Shown in pieces: positions 47,680 to 59,077 of a stretch of 64,000 bases of DNA. This DNA comes from Tetrahymena thermophila SB210. Lineage: Eukaryota > Ciliophora > Oligohymenophorea > Hymenostomatida > Tetrahymenidae. The stretch spans positions 186,001-250,000 of the forward strand of contig NW_002476086.1 of assembly GCF_000189635.1 (NCBI RefSeq), given 5' to 3'. Within the stretch, counting starts at the first letter, position 1. Each line of letters begins with the position of its first letter. Below the pieces are notes generated by a model. That model was not told the DNA's origin. It ran no database searches and saw only the letters and a program-made list of their open reading frames with translations. The position numbers and the translations under genes were made by a program.

Positions 47680-50600
47680 ATGAAAAGTAGAATAAATTTG
47701 AAGCTCCTTCTAATATTAATAGGGATAGCGCTTTCTCTAGCAAAAGATGTAGAAATTTTTATAAATTTATTATTTAACTTTTCTAAAAGTTTATTTTTAT
47801 TATTTTTATTCTAGTTAAATGAGACTAAAATATTTTTCTCATCCTTACTCATTTTTTGAGATTATTTTTCATTAATTTTAATTGGATTAAGCTTATTCAA
47901 TGGATTGAAAATAAAAATAAATATTTAAAAGGGTATGTCACATAGCCATGGAAACTAAAAAAGATAAAACTATAAATAAATAAATCATAAAAGTAATAAT
48001 TAAGCAAGCGGAGATTAGCCAAGTGAGAAAACATCTTATACACCAACAGAATTATTAAAAGAGTAGTATGAAGTTAGAAATAAATTTAAAAAAATTTGTG
48101 GTGATTTCGATTTAGCTGATGATTAATAATGGCCAGTTTCAGAAATAGATGCATCTTAAATAGCACAATAGATGTTTGCATTTAATCTTAAAGATCCTAG
48201 GGATATATATGATATAATTGTTAACTAAAAGGAGATTGACACTATTTATTGGACCTAAATTATAGCTAAGCTTTAACCATGGATTATTATGATTTTGGTT
48301 TGTTTAATTGGATAGTGTATATGCTGCTGTTAAATATTTTGCATTCCTGAGCTTAAGATATTTCGTCGTTGTTGCCAAATAGATTTTAACAAAGAAACAG
48401 AGAGTAATTGGGAGAAGAATATTTATTTTTTTTTGATAGTTATTTTTGGAGGTTTGATATTCTTTATTGGAGGTTGCATATTTATGTCCTCAGATTTTGA
48501 TATAAGTTAAAACCAATTTTAATGTACTGTTCTATGGTCTTAAAAAGTTCTCCTTGGAGTTGATAAATAAAATTAAACTGCATTTTATGATGTATCTGAC
48601 TACGATGAAGATAGAATCAATAATTATTAAAATGTTTAGAAATTAAGCTTTTAAGATGATGGAGAATAAGATAACTTTAATAATAATAGTACTTGGGTTG
48701 CTAATTACGGTGGAGTAGATGTAATCAAGCATTAATTTTAGCAATTGAGTGAATTCTTTAAAACAATTTAAGATAAAGAGAGTGCATAACAGATAAAAGA
48801 AATATAAGTCACTCCATTTTATGATGAATACAACAGCGTGCAATCTATGATTCCTCAATTATATGAAAAGCATAAAGTAAATAATATTATTATCTTTAAA
48901 AAGATTTTAATTCAAAAAATAAATTTAAACCAAGCACAAATAATCATTTATTATAATCTAGCTGAAAAATTAAAATAATATAGAGAAATAACATATTCAT
49001 ATTGTTAATTAATGATTGTTAGATTTTTAAAATTGAAAATGGTCTTTTTATTTTCAAAAGCGAAAAATGAAAGAAAAAAATTATTTTTAACCATTTAGTA
49101 TAGCCAAAGTCTTTAAATTCCAAAAAATTGCTGCCAAAAATTAATAATTTGACTATTTTGAAGACTTTTAAATGAAATTTAATAATTTATAGCAATTATC
49201 TTGATTTAACTGAAAACTTAATTAACTAATTTTTTATATTAAAAGGGTAAGCAATTAGTGAATCCTAATTCAATAGATCAAGTTAGCTATATGAATAATT
49301 AATTTATTGAGCAGATAGGACCTCTATAGACAATAGGAACAATAGGATGGTTGCTATCTAATGAAATAAAATCAAGAAAATTTAAAATAGATTTTATAAG
49401 TGAAGTATAAAAACATTCTAATCATTTAGAAGAAGTTAGGGAAGAAATATCATCTCAGGCATTAGATGCAAAAAATGAGATTGATAATATAACTTATTTG
49501 GCAAATGTTTATTTAAAAAAAGTAGATTATCTTATAGATTAGTATAAACCTTTTGTCACATAAGGAGTTGATTATATTGAAAAATACTTTGAAGTTGTCA
49601 TGTTTATGGTTTTTTGTGGTTTAGTTGGTTTTATTTTTGTTGCTTGGCCAAAATTTAATAGTTGTGCTATTTTACTTCACTTTAGTTGGTACTGCAGTAC
49701 TTGTGTTCTTATAGTTGGACTCGCATTGTGCTTAATAATGTTCTCAATAGGCCTTATTTTAAATAATGGCGTTTGTAAAGCAAGTGAAGATTTTTTAACT
49801 AATCCAAACTTTTTCAAAGTAGAACATATAGATGTATCTTAACAATTAAAAAATAGTGTAAACTACTGTGTGTTTCACAATAATAAAAACTATTTTGAAG
49901 TCTAAAAGTACTTATAAGAAGTTGAAGTTCTAGAAAAAGCACTTGATGCATTTTTGAATTTGAATTTAAGTAAGCAGTCCCTTAACAGCAAAATTAATTA
50001 TGTTCAAAATGTTTTAGATAATGAAAAAAATGCATCTCCTGTTGCAGCTAGTGAAGCTAATAAAAATTTAAATGATTGGACTGATTTTTCCATTAAAAGC
50101 TCTTTGTAATTATCTGAAGGGTAATGTAGTATTAGCAGAGATTAGTGGGTTTGGTAAGATAGTGAGTGTCCATATTCTACTATAATTGATTCTAAGCAGC
50201 CAGATTTTGATCTTGGATTTACAGTTTGTTTAAGGATATTAAAAACAAATCCAGATTTTGTAAAGCAAAGATATAATGATCAATTTTAACATTGCAAGGC
50301 AAGTATAGAGTAAGAAATCATCAAAAGATTCAATGCAATATAAAAGTAAACTTAATAAATTTTAAATCTTTTTTAACATTTCAATTAAAACATAAACAAT
50401 CAAAATTATAGTTTTAAAAATTTTGTAATTTAACTTAAAATTTTGAATTTTATTAAAAGAAGATATTATTTATTTAATATTTTATAGATTTAAACTATTA
50501 AAAAAACTTCTTAGTAAACAAATAATTACAAAAATATTTTTAAATTGCATGAAATATATTTTAAAAAAATTTAATGAAAAATGTAACTTAAATTTAAAAA

Positions 50601-51339
50601 AAATAGTTACAGAAATTCTGTGAAAGATGTTTTTAGTGGAGTTTTAAATGATCTAAATGATTATAATACTCAAGTTGACAAATTAGATATTGATATTGAT
50701 AAAATATCAGCAAAGCTTAAAAATTTTAACAAAGAGTTTGATTAAATTTTTGAAGTAGTAACATCAGTGAATGGTGGATTATAATAAACTTTAGACTGCA
50801 CATTTGTAAAAGACACAATTATTAGAGCAAAAAACTCTGTTTGCATAACTGGACTTAATGGAGTCTTTTTATACACTGTATTCTTTTTAGCCTCTTCTGT
50901 CTTTTTAGTTTTTTTCAGCTTGTTTGTATGCATATCAGCTGCTAGAATCCTACCTAATAAAGATGAAGAAATACAAAAACAAATGATGCTTTCTACTTTA
51001 AATTAAAATTCTTCTTTTGTTATGAATACATAAAGAGCTTAATATAACCCTAACGAATCAAGTTACATTTACAGAAAGGAATAAAAAAAGGAATAAAACT
51101 CACCCAATAACTCATATGAGCTTGGAATTCAATATAAATCGAATAAAAATATTAATGCTAATAATAATGTAATATCTTCAGATTAAGAAAATCAACACTA
51201 ATCAAATCAGTAAATAAATTAACAACATCTTAAAGAATCTGATAACTCTTTTATGAAAAAGACTAAAAACTAACTGAGAGATATAAACGAAAATGAGAAC
51301 GATAGTGATAGTTATCATTCTGCCTAGAATCACTTTTGA
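47680..51339 (+). CDS. Prominin-like five-pass membrane protein
   Basis: Exon 1 (47680-47748) codes a signal peptide (MKSRINLKLLLILIGIALSL, then Ala-Lys-Asp) and splices in phase (intron 47749-47931) to exon 2. Topology then matches prominins: TM1 (WIIMILVCLIGQCIC), a short Cys-rich cytosolic loop (several Cys around 48335-48380), TM2 (FFLIVIFGGLIFFIGGCIFM), a large extracellular loop of about 250 residues, TM3 (VVMFMVFCGLVGFIFVAW), TM4 (CSTCVLIVGLALCLIMFSIG), a second large loop of about 270 residues, TM5 (FLYTVFFLASSVFLVFFSLF) and a Gln/Asn/Ser-rich tail ending in TGA at 51337-51339. The size is about 950 residues; later introns are near 48878-49245 and 50341-50600. Prominins shape membrane protrusions and cilia-associated membranes and bind sterol. 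The related Tweety family has the same helix number, so prominin is the preferred but not the only reading. Confidence 0.78.
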
Positions 51340-51781
51340 ATTTATATTATTCAGAAGATACATATATACCTTCATAAATACTTATCTACCTACCTACCTA
51401 GTTCCAAATCTTTCCTCGCTTTAGAGACTAAATTATCTAGATTTTTTTTCTATCTTTTGTTTAATTTTAAATTGAATTCTATTTTTTAAACAAGAAATTT
51501 TCAAATATTTTAATATTGTTTGTAATTATTTATACATAATAAAAGTGTATTATTTAACTCTTTTTGTTTTTAGTTTGCCACAATAAAATAATTATAAAAT
51601 CATTTGATATTATTATTAATATAAAATTATGTAAAAAGTAAGCATTTCTAATTTAGTAAAACTTAAAAAAAGAAATATTAAAGTGATAATTACTTAATTG
51701 GGTAATTCCTGTATACAATTGCTATAAATATAAATTAATAAAACCATAAAAAACTTAGTAATTTCGTTTTTTTTCTTTTCT
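51340..51781. other. Intergenic spacer between convergent genes
   Basis: Includes a short (ctac)n repeat near 51386-51400 and the inverted 12-base match noted for 40501-40512. Otherwise AT-rich. Confidence 0.5.
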
Positions 51782-53011
51782 TCATTCAACATAATATTTA
51801 AGTGATACAGTAACGTCATAAGGTACACGAGTTTCTATATATGCCATTTCAATATGGCTATCTACTATGTAGGTATGGAAATCCCAATACCAATTTTCCT
51901 TTCTTGGTCTAGTACGCAATTTGTGGAATTCTTACAGTGCCATCTAACCGAAATGATTCCAGTATAACTTTAAGCTTATTAGTGAGTCATTAGTTTCTAA
52001 AGACTCAGCAATCATTTTAAGCCCATTATCATCAATGTCATTTCTTGTCATATCTAAATGAACTAAAGATCTTGTTTTAGATAGCGCTTAAGCAATAACT
52101 TTAGCTCCATAGTGGCCTGTACGATTAGAAGCCAATATTAAACTTTCTAAGGCACAATACTCACTGCATAAATATTTAGCTAGTGCTTCGCAGCCTTTGA
52201 ATGATATTTTATTTGCTGTAAGATCAAGCACTCTTAATTTATTATTTTCAAGCAAATGTTCAGTAATTGTATAAATAGCCTCGCAATTAAAAGCATGCTT
52301 CTAAAGAGAAAGCTTTTCTACTGATCTATTTGACTAGAGCATCTTAGCGAAATGTATAGCTGTTTCTTATCCGATAGAGGTGTAAGTTGGTCTGTCTACA
52401 TTCAAAACAGCTAATGTGTTATTTTAATAATTTAATACAGAGGTTATACCAATCATTCCATCATGAGTTATATCATTATCTCCTAAATTCAATTCAATAA
52501 GATTCTTATTAGTGAATAAAATTTCAATGATATTCATAGCTCCATTAGTACGAATTTTATTAGATTCTAAATTTAAATAACGAAGTGAAAAGTTTTCTTT
52601 TAAGTGATTGGCTAATTCTTGACTTCCAGCAGTTTCAATATCATTACCTTGTAGATTTAATGACTCTAGATAGGGGCAATTACCAATTAATTAAGCTAAA
52701 CTTTCAGCACCAGTATCAGTAATTAAATTATAACTGAGATCAATATGGCGAATAATTTCTCCAGATTCTTAGAGTGTTTCACATAGAATAATTAAATCCT
52801 TATCTCTCAAGCGTGAAGAGAAATTTAATTTATCATTTCCTCTAAAAATGATGTCTAAACTTGTATTACCTCCTTATTCATCGTTTGGAGGTGCATTATG
52901 AGATGGATTAACTAATTCCCTAATCAGCGCTTTATTAGGTTGATGATGTATTTTTTCACAATGCTCACTATACTTTTAAGCTATGCTAGATCTTAAATCT
53001 TATATATTCAT
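51782..53011 (-). CDS. LRRC34-like leucine-rich repeat protein (409 residues)
   Basis: An intronless frame from ATG at 53011 (MNIQDLRSSIAQKYSEHCEK) to TGA at 51782-51784. RNI-type LRRs run from about residue 80 to 350: HIDLSYNLITDTGAESLAQL, then SLNLQGNDIETAGSQELANH, YLNLESNKIRTNGAMNIIE and HLDMTRNDIDDNGLKMIAES. After the repeats comes SLKLYWNHFGQMALQEFH, followed by a segment with Asp-x-x-x-Tyr-Ile-Val-Asp and Glu-Met-Ala-Tyr-Ile; human LRRC34 ends similarly, with a Trp-Gly-Asn-x-Phe motif, then a Val-Val-Asp-Gly...Leu-Ala-Glu-Val block. LRRC34 is expressed in ciliated and germ cells. Unlike the other two LRR genes here it has no introns and normal repeat spacing. The LRR class is certain; the LRRC34 assignment rests on the C-terminal match. 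Confidence 0.85.
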
Positions 53012-53470
53012 AATTGTTAACAAAAATTGTACTAAAGGGTTAATGAATTTGTTTATTATTATTCCTAAATATAAACAATAAAAATAACAACCAAAATTTA
53101 TTAAATATAAATATGTTAATGGAAATAGATGGTTTAATTATTTTAAGATTAATTGAATTTTATTAGCTTGCAAATCATTTGCATTTTTGAAACTATCAAT
53201 AAAAAAAAAAAGATTGAAAATTTTATAAAAAATAAATTAATGATTTTATTAGATGCTTAAAAATTTTATTAACTGTTTGAGAAAGAAAAAAGAAGGAACT
53301 GTAGATTGAGATAAGCAAACAATTAATTTGTACTTATTAATTAGAAATTCTATAAAGATGTCTGAAAGTTCATAATTTTGTGACATAAATTTGAATTAAA
53401 CAATACATACATATATAAAATCTTTAAATTAATAAGATTATTAATAAAAAAAGTGTTTTAAATTTTTTAT
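53012..53470. other. Intergenic spacer
   Basis: AT-rich spacer between two genes on the same strand; nothing recognised. Confidence 0.55.
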
Positions 53471-54181
53471 TCATAAATTTATATTCGTTGAAACTTAGTT
53501 TTAAAAGGAGGAAGGTTCAAACATAGATATCTAGTTAAACAATTAAGATTAGATTTTTTCTTAAATAAACGAAACTTCACTCACATTTAGTTTATATAGT
53601 TTCAAAAGCTATTTTTCAATTTATTTCAGCTAGGTAACAGCTTTATTAAAGTTAGGAGTTAATCCTTAATAAATTACACCATTTTAGCTATAGTTATATT
53701 ATTCATTTTCAAAATTTTATACATTTTTATTAAGAGCTTCTTAAATATTTTTTAATCTAGCATTAATCTCATCAAATTAATTACCAATCATCTAAGTTTA
53801 GCTTTCAAAAAATGAAATAGTGCTAAAACTATTGTCATTTGAGGAATGTTAAGATAGAAAACTACTATAAGGTTATGTAATCTATGAAATATCTTTATCT
53901 ATTTCATTAATTTTTTTTAAGTATTAATTTTATGGATCTTTATTTTTAATTGATTCTTTGATTTCTTATATATTATAATTTTAATAATGCTCCTTAAATT
54001 TATAAAAGTATTCATCAGTATCATTACCTAGCTAAAATTAAATAGCTTCTTCTAAAGAAAGAAAGTATTCTAATATTTTGCTCTAAAGATTAATTTCAGC
54101 TTAAGCTACTACTAGAGCCTTTTCATTATAATTGGGTTAATTTTATAATTTTTAGTATTATTAGTTTTGTCTTTAACTCAT
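53471..54181 (-). CDS. Coiled-coil protein of unknown function (236 residues)
   Basis: An open frame from ATG at 54181 (MSQRQNQQYQKLQNQPNYNE) to TGA at 53471-53473 without a needed intron. It is almost wholly helical and charged: VVAQAEINLQSKILEYFLSL, then FYKFKEHYQNYNIQEIKESI, and FDEINARLKNIQEALNKNV, with a C-terminal KAVTQLKQIEKQLLKLYKL. No membrane helix, zinc motif or known family. It is divergent from the E2F gene, with only about 320 bases between starts, so the two may share a promoter region. Confidence 0.78.
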
Positions 54182-54502
54182 TTTTACTTTTTTTTATAGT
54201 TTATTTATTTTTTGATATAAAATTAAAATTATAATTTTATTGGGGAATGTCTTCGCTTTTTTTTTTTCTGAAATATTATTTGCACCCATATTTGTTGTAA
54301 ATACAAACTATTTTAATAATTCTTTTATTAGTTCATCCCTTTACTTTTTTTGAGATAATTTAAAACCTATTAAATCTATAATTTATATGTTAATATCAAG
54401 CTTAAATTCAGTTAGATTTATAGTTAATTTTTAATATTTTTATTATACAAATTATTAAAATTTTTTTTAGCAGAAATCATACCTTAAAAATTTAAAAATA
54501 AA
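54182..54502. promoter_or_regulatory. Short divergent promoter region (coiled-coil gene and E2F gene)
   Basis: Only about 320 bases separate two start codons pointing away from each other, so both promoters must lie here. No specific site recognised; I looked for the E2F-type TTTSGCGC and did not see it. Confidence 0.4.
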
Positions 54503-55524
54503 ATGAGTAATAAAAATTTACAATTTGATAAAGATTCTTTAAAATAAATTATTAACATTCAATCTAACTAAAATGATAGCTAATATATCAACTAGAAAGA
54601 TGTTCATCAATGCACTAATTTATCAAAGAAAGCCTTCAATTAGGAGCTTGAGCCTTGCCTGTTTAGGAAGAAAGCAGCTTTTTAATACAAAAAATCAAAG
54701 GAAGATTTAAATTATAACATTGGTAAGAAAAGGAAGAATGTTTATGATAGAAGTATAAATGTTAGGGAAAATTAAAAAAGGCAAGACAATTCCTTAAGCA
54801 TTCTTACTCGAAGATTCATGAAATAAATTCGATCTGAATAAAACTAAACAATAGATCTAAACTAAGTATCAATTGTTCTCGGAGTTTAAAAGAGGAGGAT
54901 ATATGATATCACGAACGTGCTAGAGGGTAATTTTATATGGAAAATTTTTTAGAGCTTTAATTATCCTTTTTAAAATTAATTGAAACAATAAAGGGGGATT
55001 TATTATTTCTTCATCTAACATCAAAAGGAATAAATTATGTCAAAAAAGTGTCAAAAAATAAACTCAAATGGATAGGACCACCTAACTAAGAAGCAAAGGA
55101 GAATAGAATTATAGCTGAAGTTTAGCAATTAATCGCTGAAGAAATGATTTTAGACAAAGTAATATATGAGTTTAATGAAAAAATTTAAAATCTTCTGTAG
55201 TAAAAAGAGGATTTTTGCTACTTCAACAGAATGGACATATAGCAATTAGGCAAAAATTAAAAACCAAATGAAAAAACTATAGTCATTCAACTACCGAAGA
55301 AAAGTATAATTTAAATCAAAGATTTTTAGAAAGAATAGAAAGAAATAAAATCAAATATGGAGATTTTAAAAGGTAATCAAAAATTTGAAAGTCTTAAAAG
55401 AATATGTATAACCTCTACCTCGATAGGGAAATTTCAAAAAGGTAATACGCAATATTAATCACCCAAAAAAGATAATAATTAAATAAAGGTTTATCAAATT
55501 AGCCAGATTTCAAAAGATCAGTGA
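54503..55524 (+). CDS. E2F-family transcription factor
   Basis: Two exons (54503-54926 and 55028-55524), joined inside a Gly codon, give 306 residues. A Gln/Asn-rich N-terminus precedes the winged-helix DNA-binding domain: DNSLSILTRRFMKQI, then DLNQVSIVLGVQKRRIYD and ITNVLEGINYVKKVSKNKLK followed by Trp. The RRIYDITNVLEG recognition-helix motif is diagnostic of E2F rather than its partner DP (RRRVYDALNVL). After it come a leucine-rich helix (IIAEVQQLIAEEMILDKVIY) and a marked-box-like part (FCYFNRMDI, then TIVIQLPKKSIIQI) for dimerisation with DP. There is one DNA-binding domain, so it is a typical, not a DP-independent, E2F. Expected role: cell-cycle or meiotic gene control. No C-terminal Rb-binding acidic box is apparent. 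Confidence 0.93.
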
Positions 55525-55807
55525 GTAACAATTTATACGAGAGATTAAAACAAATGATATTTTCAATTGTGGAAAAAATAAAATACCAAATTTAGTAACT
55601 CAATAAACTAAATGATTTTTTGAATACTTTTTAGAAACACTTATATTATTGTACTTACATTTATGTTAAATTTATTTGAAATATTTAGCTTTCTTTGCTA
55701 TTTTTAAATTAACTAATTAATAATTTCCATTTACTTCAATTTGTTATAAGTAAGACTGAATTAATAAACGAAAGAGAGATCAAATAAACTGACTTCTTTT
55801 TTTCGTG

Positions 55808-58303
55808 TCATTTTTACTCTTGACCACAAAATGACTTATAGGAGTTGCTAAAAGATTGTCTCGAATATCCATTTTCATCAAGGCGATTAAATTCTGTCTC
55901 TATAATATACTAGAAGGCTGCTTCTAAAGTTTAAAGGTAGTAGCCAGCTTTATCACTATATTCTGTATTTTTAGTTATGAAGGACCTAACAATGTTGATA
56001 TCATGAATTATTTAGTACTATTGGGATTTAGCTAAAATATAAACTGTTATATCCATTAAATCTTCTGGTCCAATCTAAACTTTTTCATTGGAGTTATTTT
56101 TATGATAAAATTTATGAATGCATCTCTATATATTATCAAATACCTTCAATATTAATCTCAATTTGCCAATAGGCTTCTTTTCAACCAAAACCTATTTAAG
56201 AGCGTTTATGCATAAATCAAAAGGGATATATTATTTTTAAATATCTTATTCAACCTCTTCTTTTATCTCATCTAAAATTATTTCTTTTTCTAATTATTTT
56301 ACTTTTAAGGTATTTAAATCAGCTATCTCATCTTATTAAAGATGCCTTTTTTTACTATTTGCGCCTCTTAAGTCAGTTTGATCAGATGCACTTATGGATC
56401 TTTCATAGTTGATCTAACAATATTATAAATTTTAATCTTAATTTTATTTTGTTTCCTCTTCTCCTTCCTATTTCAAGTTATCTGGATTTGTTTCTTCAGA
56501 AAACTCTTCTTCTTAAACTGTTTCGTGTGACAAAACAAACTCTTAGGAGAAATATTTACTTTCTTATTCTTCTAATAATATTGGCAGAACATGGCCTTGT
56601 TAAATTTTAAATTATTGACACCTTTCTCTTTCTTATTTTCTCTCTTAAATTTCTTTTAATTTCATTAATGAATAATCTAAATTAGATAGAGTTGATTAAG
56701 AATTTAAATCTTAATTTTTAGAGGTTTAGGAATTAATTGATGATCTTAAATTTTCTTCTTGGCAATTCTGATCTTGCTCATTTTGTTAATTCTCTTCTTA
56801 TTTTTCTTAAATCTCTTCTATTTTATCATTTATTTTTTTAACACTATTTTCTTGAGCTAATGAACCTGCTTATCCTTATGCCAGCTAAATTTGTTATTTT
56901 TAGAGTTTCAATTTCTTATGATACTGTTTGAATATGTAAGCGATAGTTAAGTTATTAAGACAAAATTGGTCTTTTACTTTATAGAATTAAGGTTCCTTCA
57001 TTTTTAGTGGTTCAAATTTTTATTTATATCTTTAAAACTAATGAGTTAATGTTTTAACTGATATTTCATACTAGCATATATATACGCTAAGAGATTTATT
57101 TACCTCAAAATCAAATATTATGTTTACTACATAATTCCACAGAACATCATCAATCAAGAGCTTTGAATTTTCAAACTTCTCTATAATAAATGGTATACTG
57201 TAATAGTTTTTTAAAAGATTGCGAAAAATTGTTATAAAAATTTTTAATTCTTAATACAATCTATCAATATCTTCTTCTGAGTATTCACTGTCATCCGAGT
57301 TTCTTACAATTTAAACACCTCTCGGTGATTCTTTTTATTCGTAAAACTGTTGAAGTAGTGAAACTTAATCACCTTTTAGCTAATTCCTATGGGATTTGGG
57401 ATCTTTAATAATAAACCCATTTTAGTAATTTTCTAAGTTACTCTTCTTTTTCTATTTATTTTTATTGGATTTATGAGAACTACTTAATTTTGATAAATGA
57501 GTTGTAAATAAGCCATCAATATTATTTTCTAATAATATACTTCGATTAAACCAGCATTCTGTAAAAATCTAAACAAAGCACCGTATAATTTTATTTAACC
57601 AGTTTTTTCTATTTGAGTAAATCTAAGTTGTAAAAAAGTTAGTGACTTTTTAATAAAAGGCTATTGAATTCATAATCTTATATTGAAAATCAATTTGGCC
57701 AAATATTATTTCTTTTTGTTATTCTTTGCTTAACTGCTGCAAATAGCTATTAAATTGTTTTTAGCTGCTGACTTAACCTTATAAGAGTATTTATGATTAA
57801 TTCTAAGCTTGATTTAAGGAATTCCTGTTAGAGCATGAAGATTGACCACTTTCATTCGAATGTTTTTTTATTGAGTTAGATTTTTGATGGAATAAAGTTG
57901 AAGGATGATTACTTATTGAGCCTGAAAAACTTTACATTATTAATTCAATTTTGCCAAAAACTTGCTCCATTTCTTCGTCAAATATTTCATTGTTATTTTT
58001 TATAAAATTGTTAATTATTTTTTAGTTTATATCTCTAATTTTAGCAACATCCTCAACAGACATTTACTATTCTGAAATATTATATTAGCTCTCAGATTAT
58101 GAGAGCTTTTATTTTTCGAATAAATCCCACTTGTCTCTACTTTTTACAGCATCTACATTTTCCGTTTTCATAACTGTTTAAGATTATTTTTAAAGCTCTT
58201 GCTTAACTTGCTTTCTTTCTTCTGGTACTAACATAGATTCTTAATTCTGGATTTATTCTCTAGCTATATTCCTTGGTTTTCTATAGTTAATAAGCCAATC
58301 CAT
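55808..58303 (-). CDS. VPS9-domain protein (putative Rab5-type guanine nucleotide exchange factor)
   Basis: Starts MDWLINYRKPRNIAREQIQ at 58303; the frame runs 832 codons to TGA at 55808-55810, with no intron needed. The N-terminal ~680 residues are Ser/Asn/Gln/Glu-rich with helical stretches and no recognised domain. The last ~140 residues are a VPS9 domain: PFDLCINALKQVLVEKKPIG, then IGPEDLMDITVYILAKSQ and AGYYLQTLEAAFQYI. The conserved Asp (of PEDL) and the Tyr and Thr of the YYLQTLEAA helix correspond to the residues that in Rabex-5 and Vps9 contact and open the Rab switch. Such proteins activate Rab5/Rab21 on endosomes. The domain sits at the very C-terminus, followed only by a short Ser/Lys tail. 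Confidence 0.88.
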
Positions 58304-58316
58304 CTTAATCTCCTAC

Positions 58317-59077
58317 TCAATATTTTCTAATGAAATAAAAATTAAAAAATAAATTTTGAACACATTTATTATTATTTATTTTATGAATATATATTCCTAC
58401 TATAAAAATAGTTTTACACTAATTAATTTTCATTCTTTTAATCTCTCTAAAATTTAGTATTTATTTTTATAATAAAAAGTAGATTTTTGGATCTTTACTT
58501 TTTTAGTTTAATACGAGAAATTAGAAAATGAAATTATTACTTAATTTGACAAATAAGTGATCTTAATCGCATCTTTACTGAAATTTCAATTCAACAACTG
58601 ACGACTCTGATGCTATAACTTACTTTAAAGAGTTTTCCATTACTTTAGCCCATTGCAACTCCCTATCTTAAAATAATTAAGATGCCTAATTTAGATCTAT
58701 GATAAGCTAGTCAATCCATGCTACCTTTAAAAATAAATAAATTTAACTTTTTTCCTTTCATAGCATTTTTCATTAATATAAAGATTATATCCTTATATTT
58801 TAGTAGGTTGAAAAAGCTTAGTTGATATATCAAATTAATTTACTTATCTTTAGAGATCATTTTATTGCTAACTTTTCTTCTTGCGAGGAAAGCAAAGAAA
58901 ACCTTCTCTTTCGTATTCTTATGAACAGTTTTATCTCATTTGATTTTAGGAAGATATTCTCTGCTCCTCATAAATATTTTTTAAATATTGCTGTTATTGT
59001 TCTTCTAAAATTTAGAATTTTTTATTTAGCTACTCTTTCTTTATTTATAAATCACTCGAACTTGTTACCTAACCCAT
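58317..59077 (-). CDS. Small helical protein with Met-Gly start; 3' end uncertain
   Basis: Exon 1 runs from ATG at 59077 (MGQVTSSSDLQIKKEQLNKK) to 58844; a 119-base GT...AG intron (58725-58843) joins it in frame to VAWIDQLIIDLNQASQLFQD and WAKVMENSLKQVIASESSVV. The Met-Gly-x-x-x-Ser start fits N-myristoylation. The middle is a Gln/Glu coiled coil (ILEEQQQQYLKNIYEEQR) and then a basic stretch with two Cys and Pro (FLCFPRKKKSQQ). Past about 58540 the frame stays open only through AT-rich sequence to a TGA at 58317; a further intron and an earlier true end are more likely. The frame is also open upstream of the chosen ATG to 59365. An overlapping plus-strand frame is a shadow. No family recognised. 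Confidence 0.6.
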
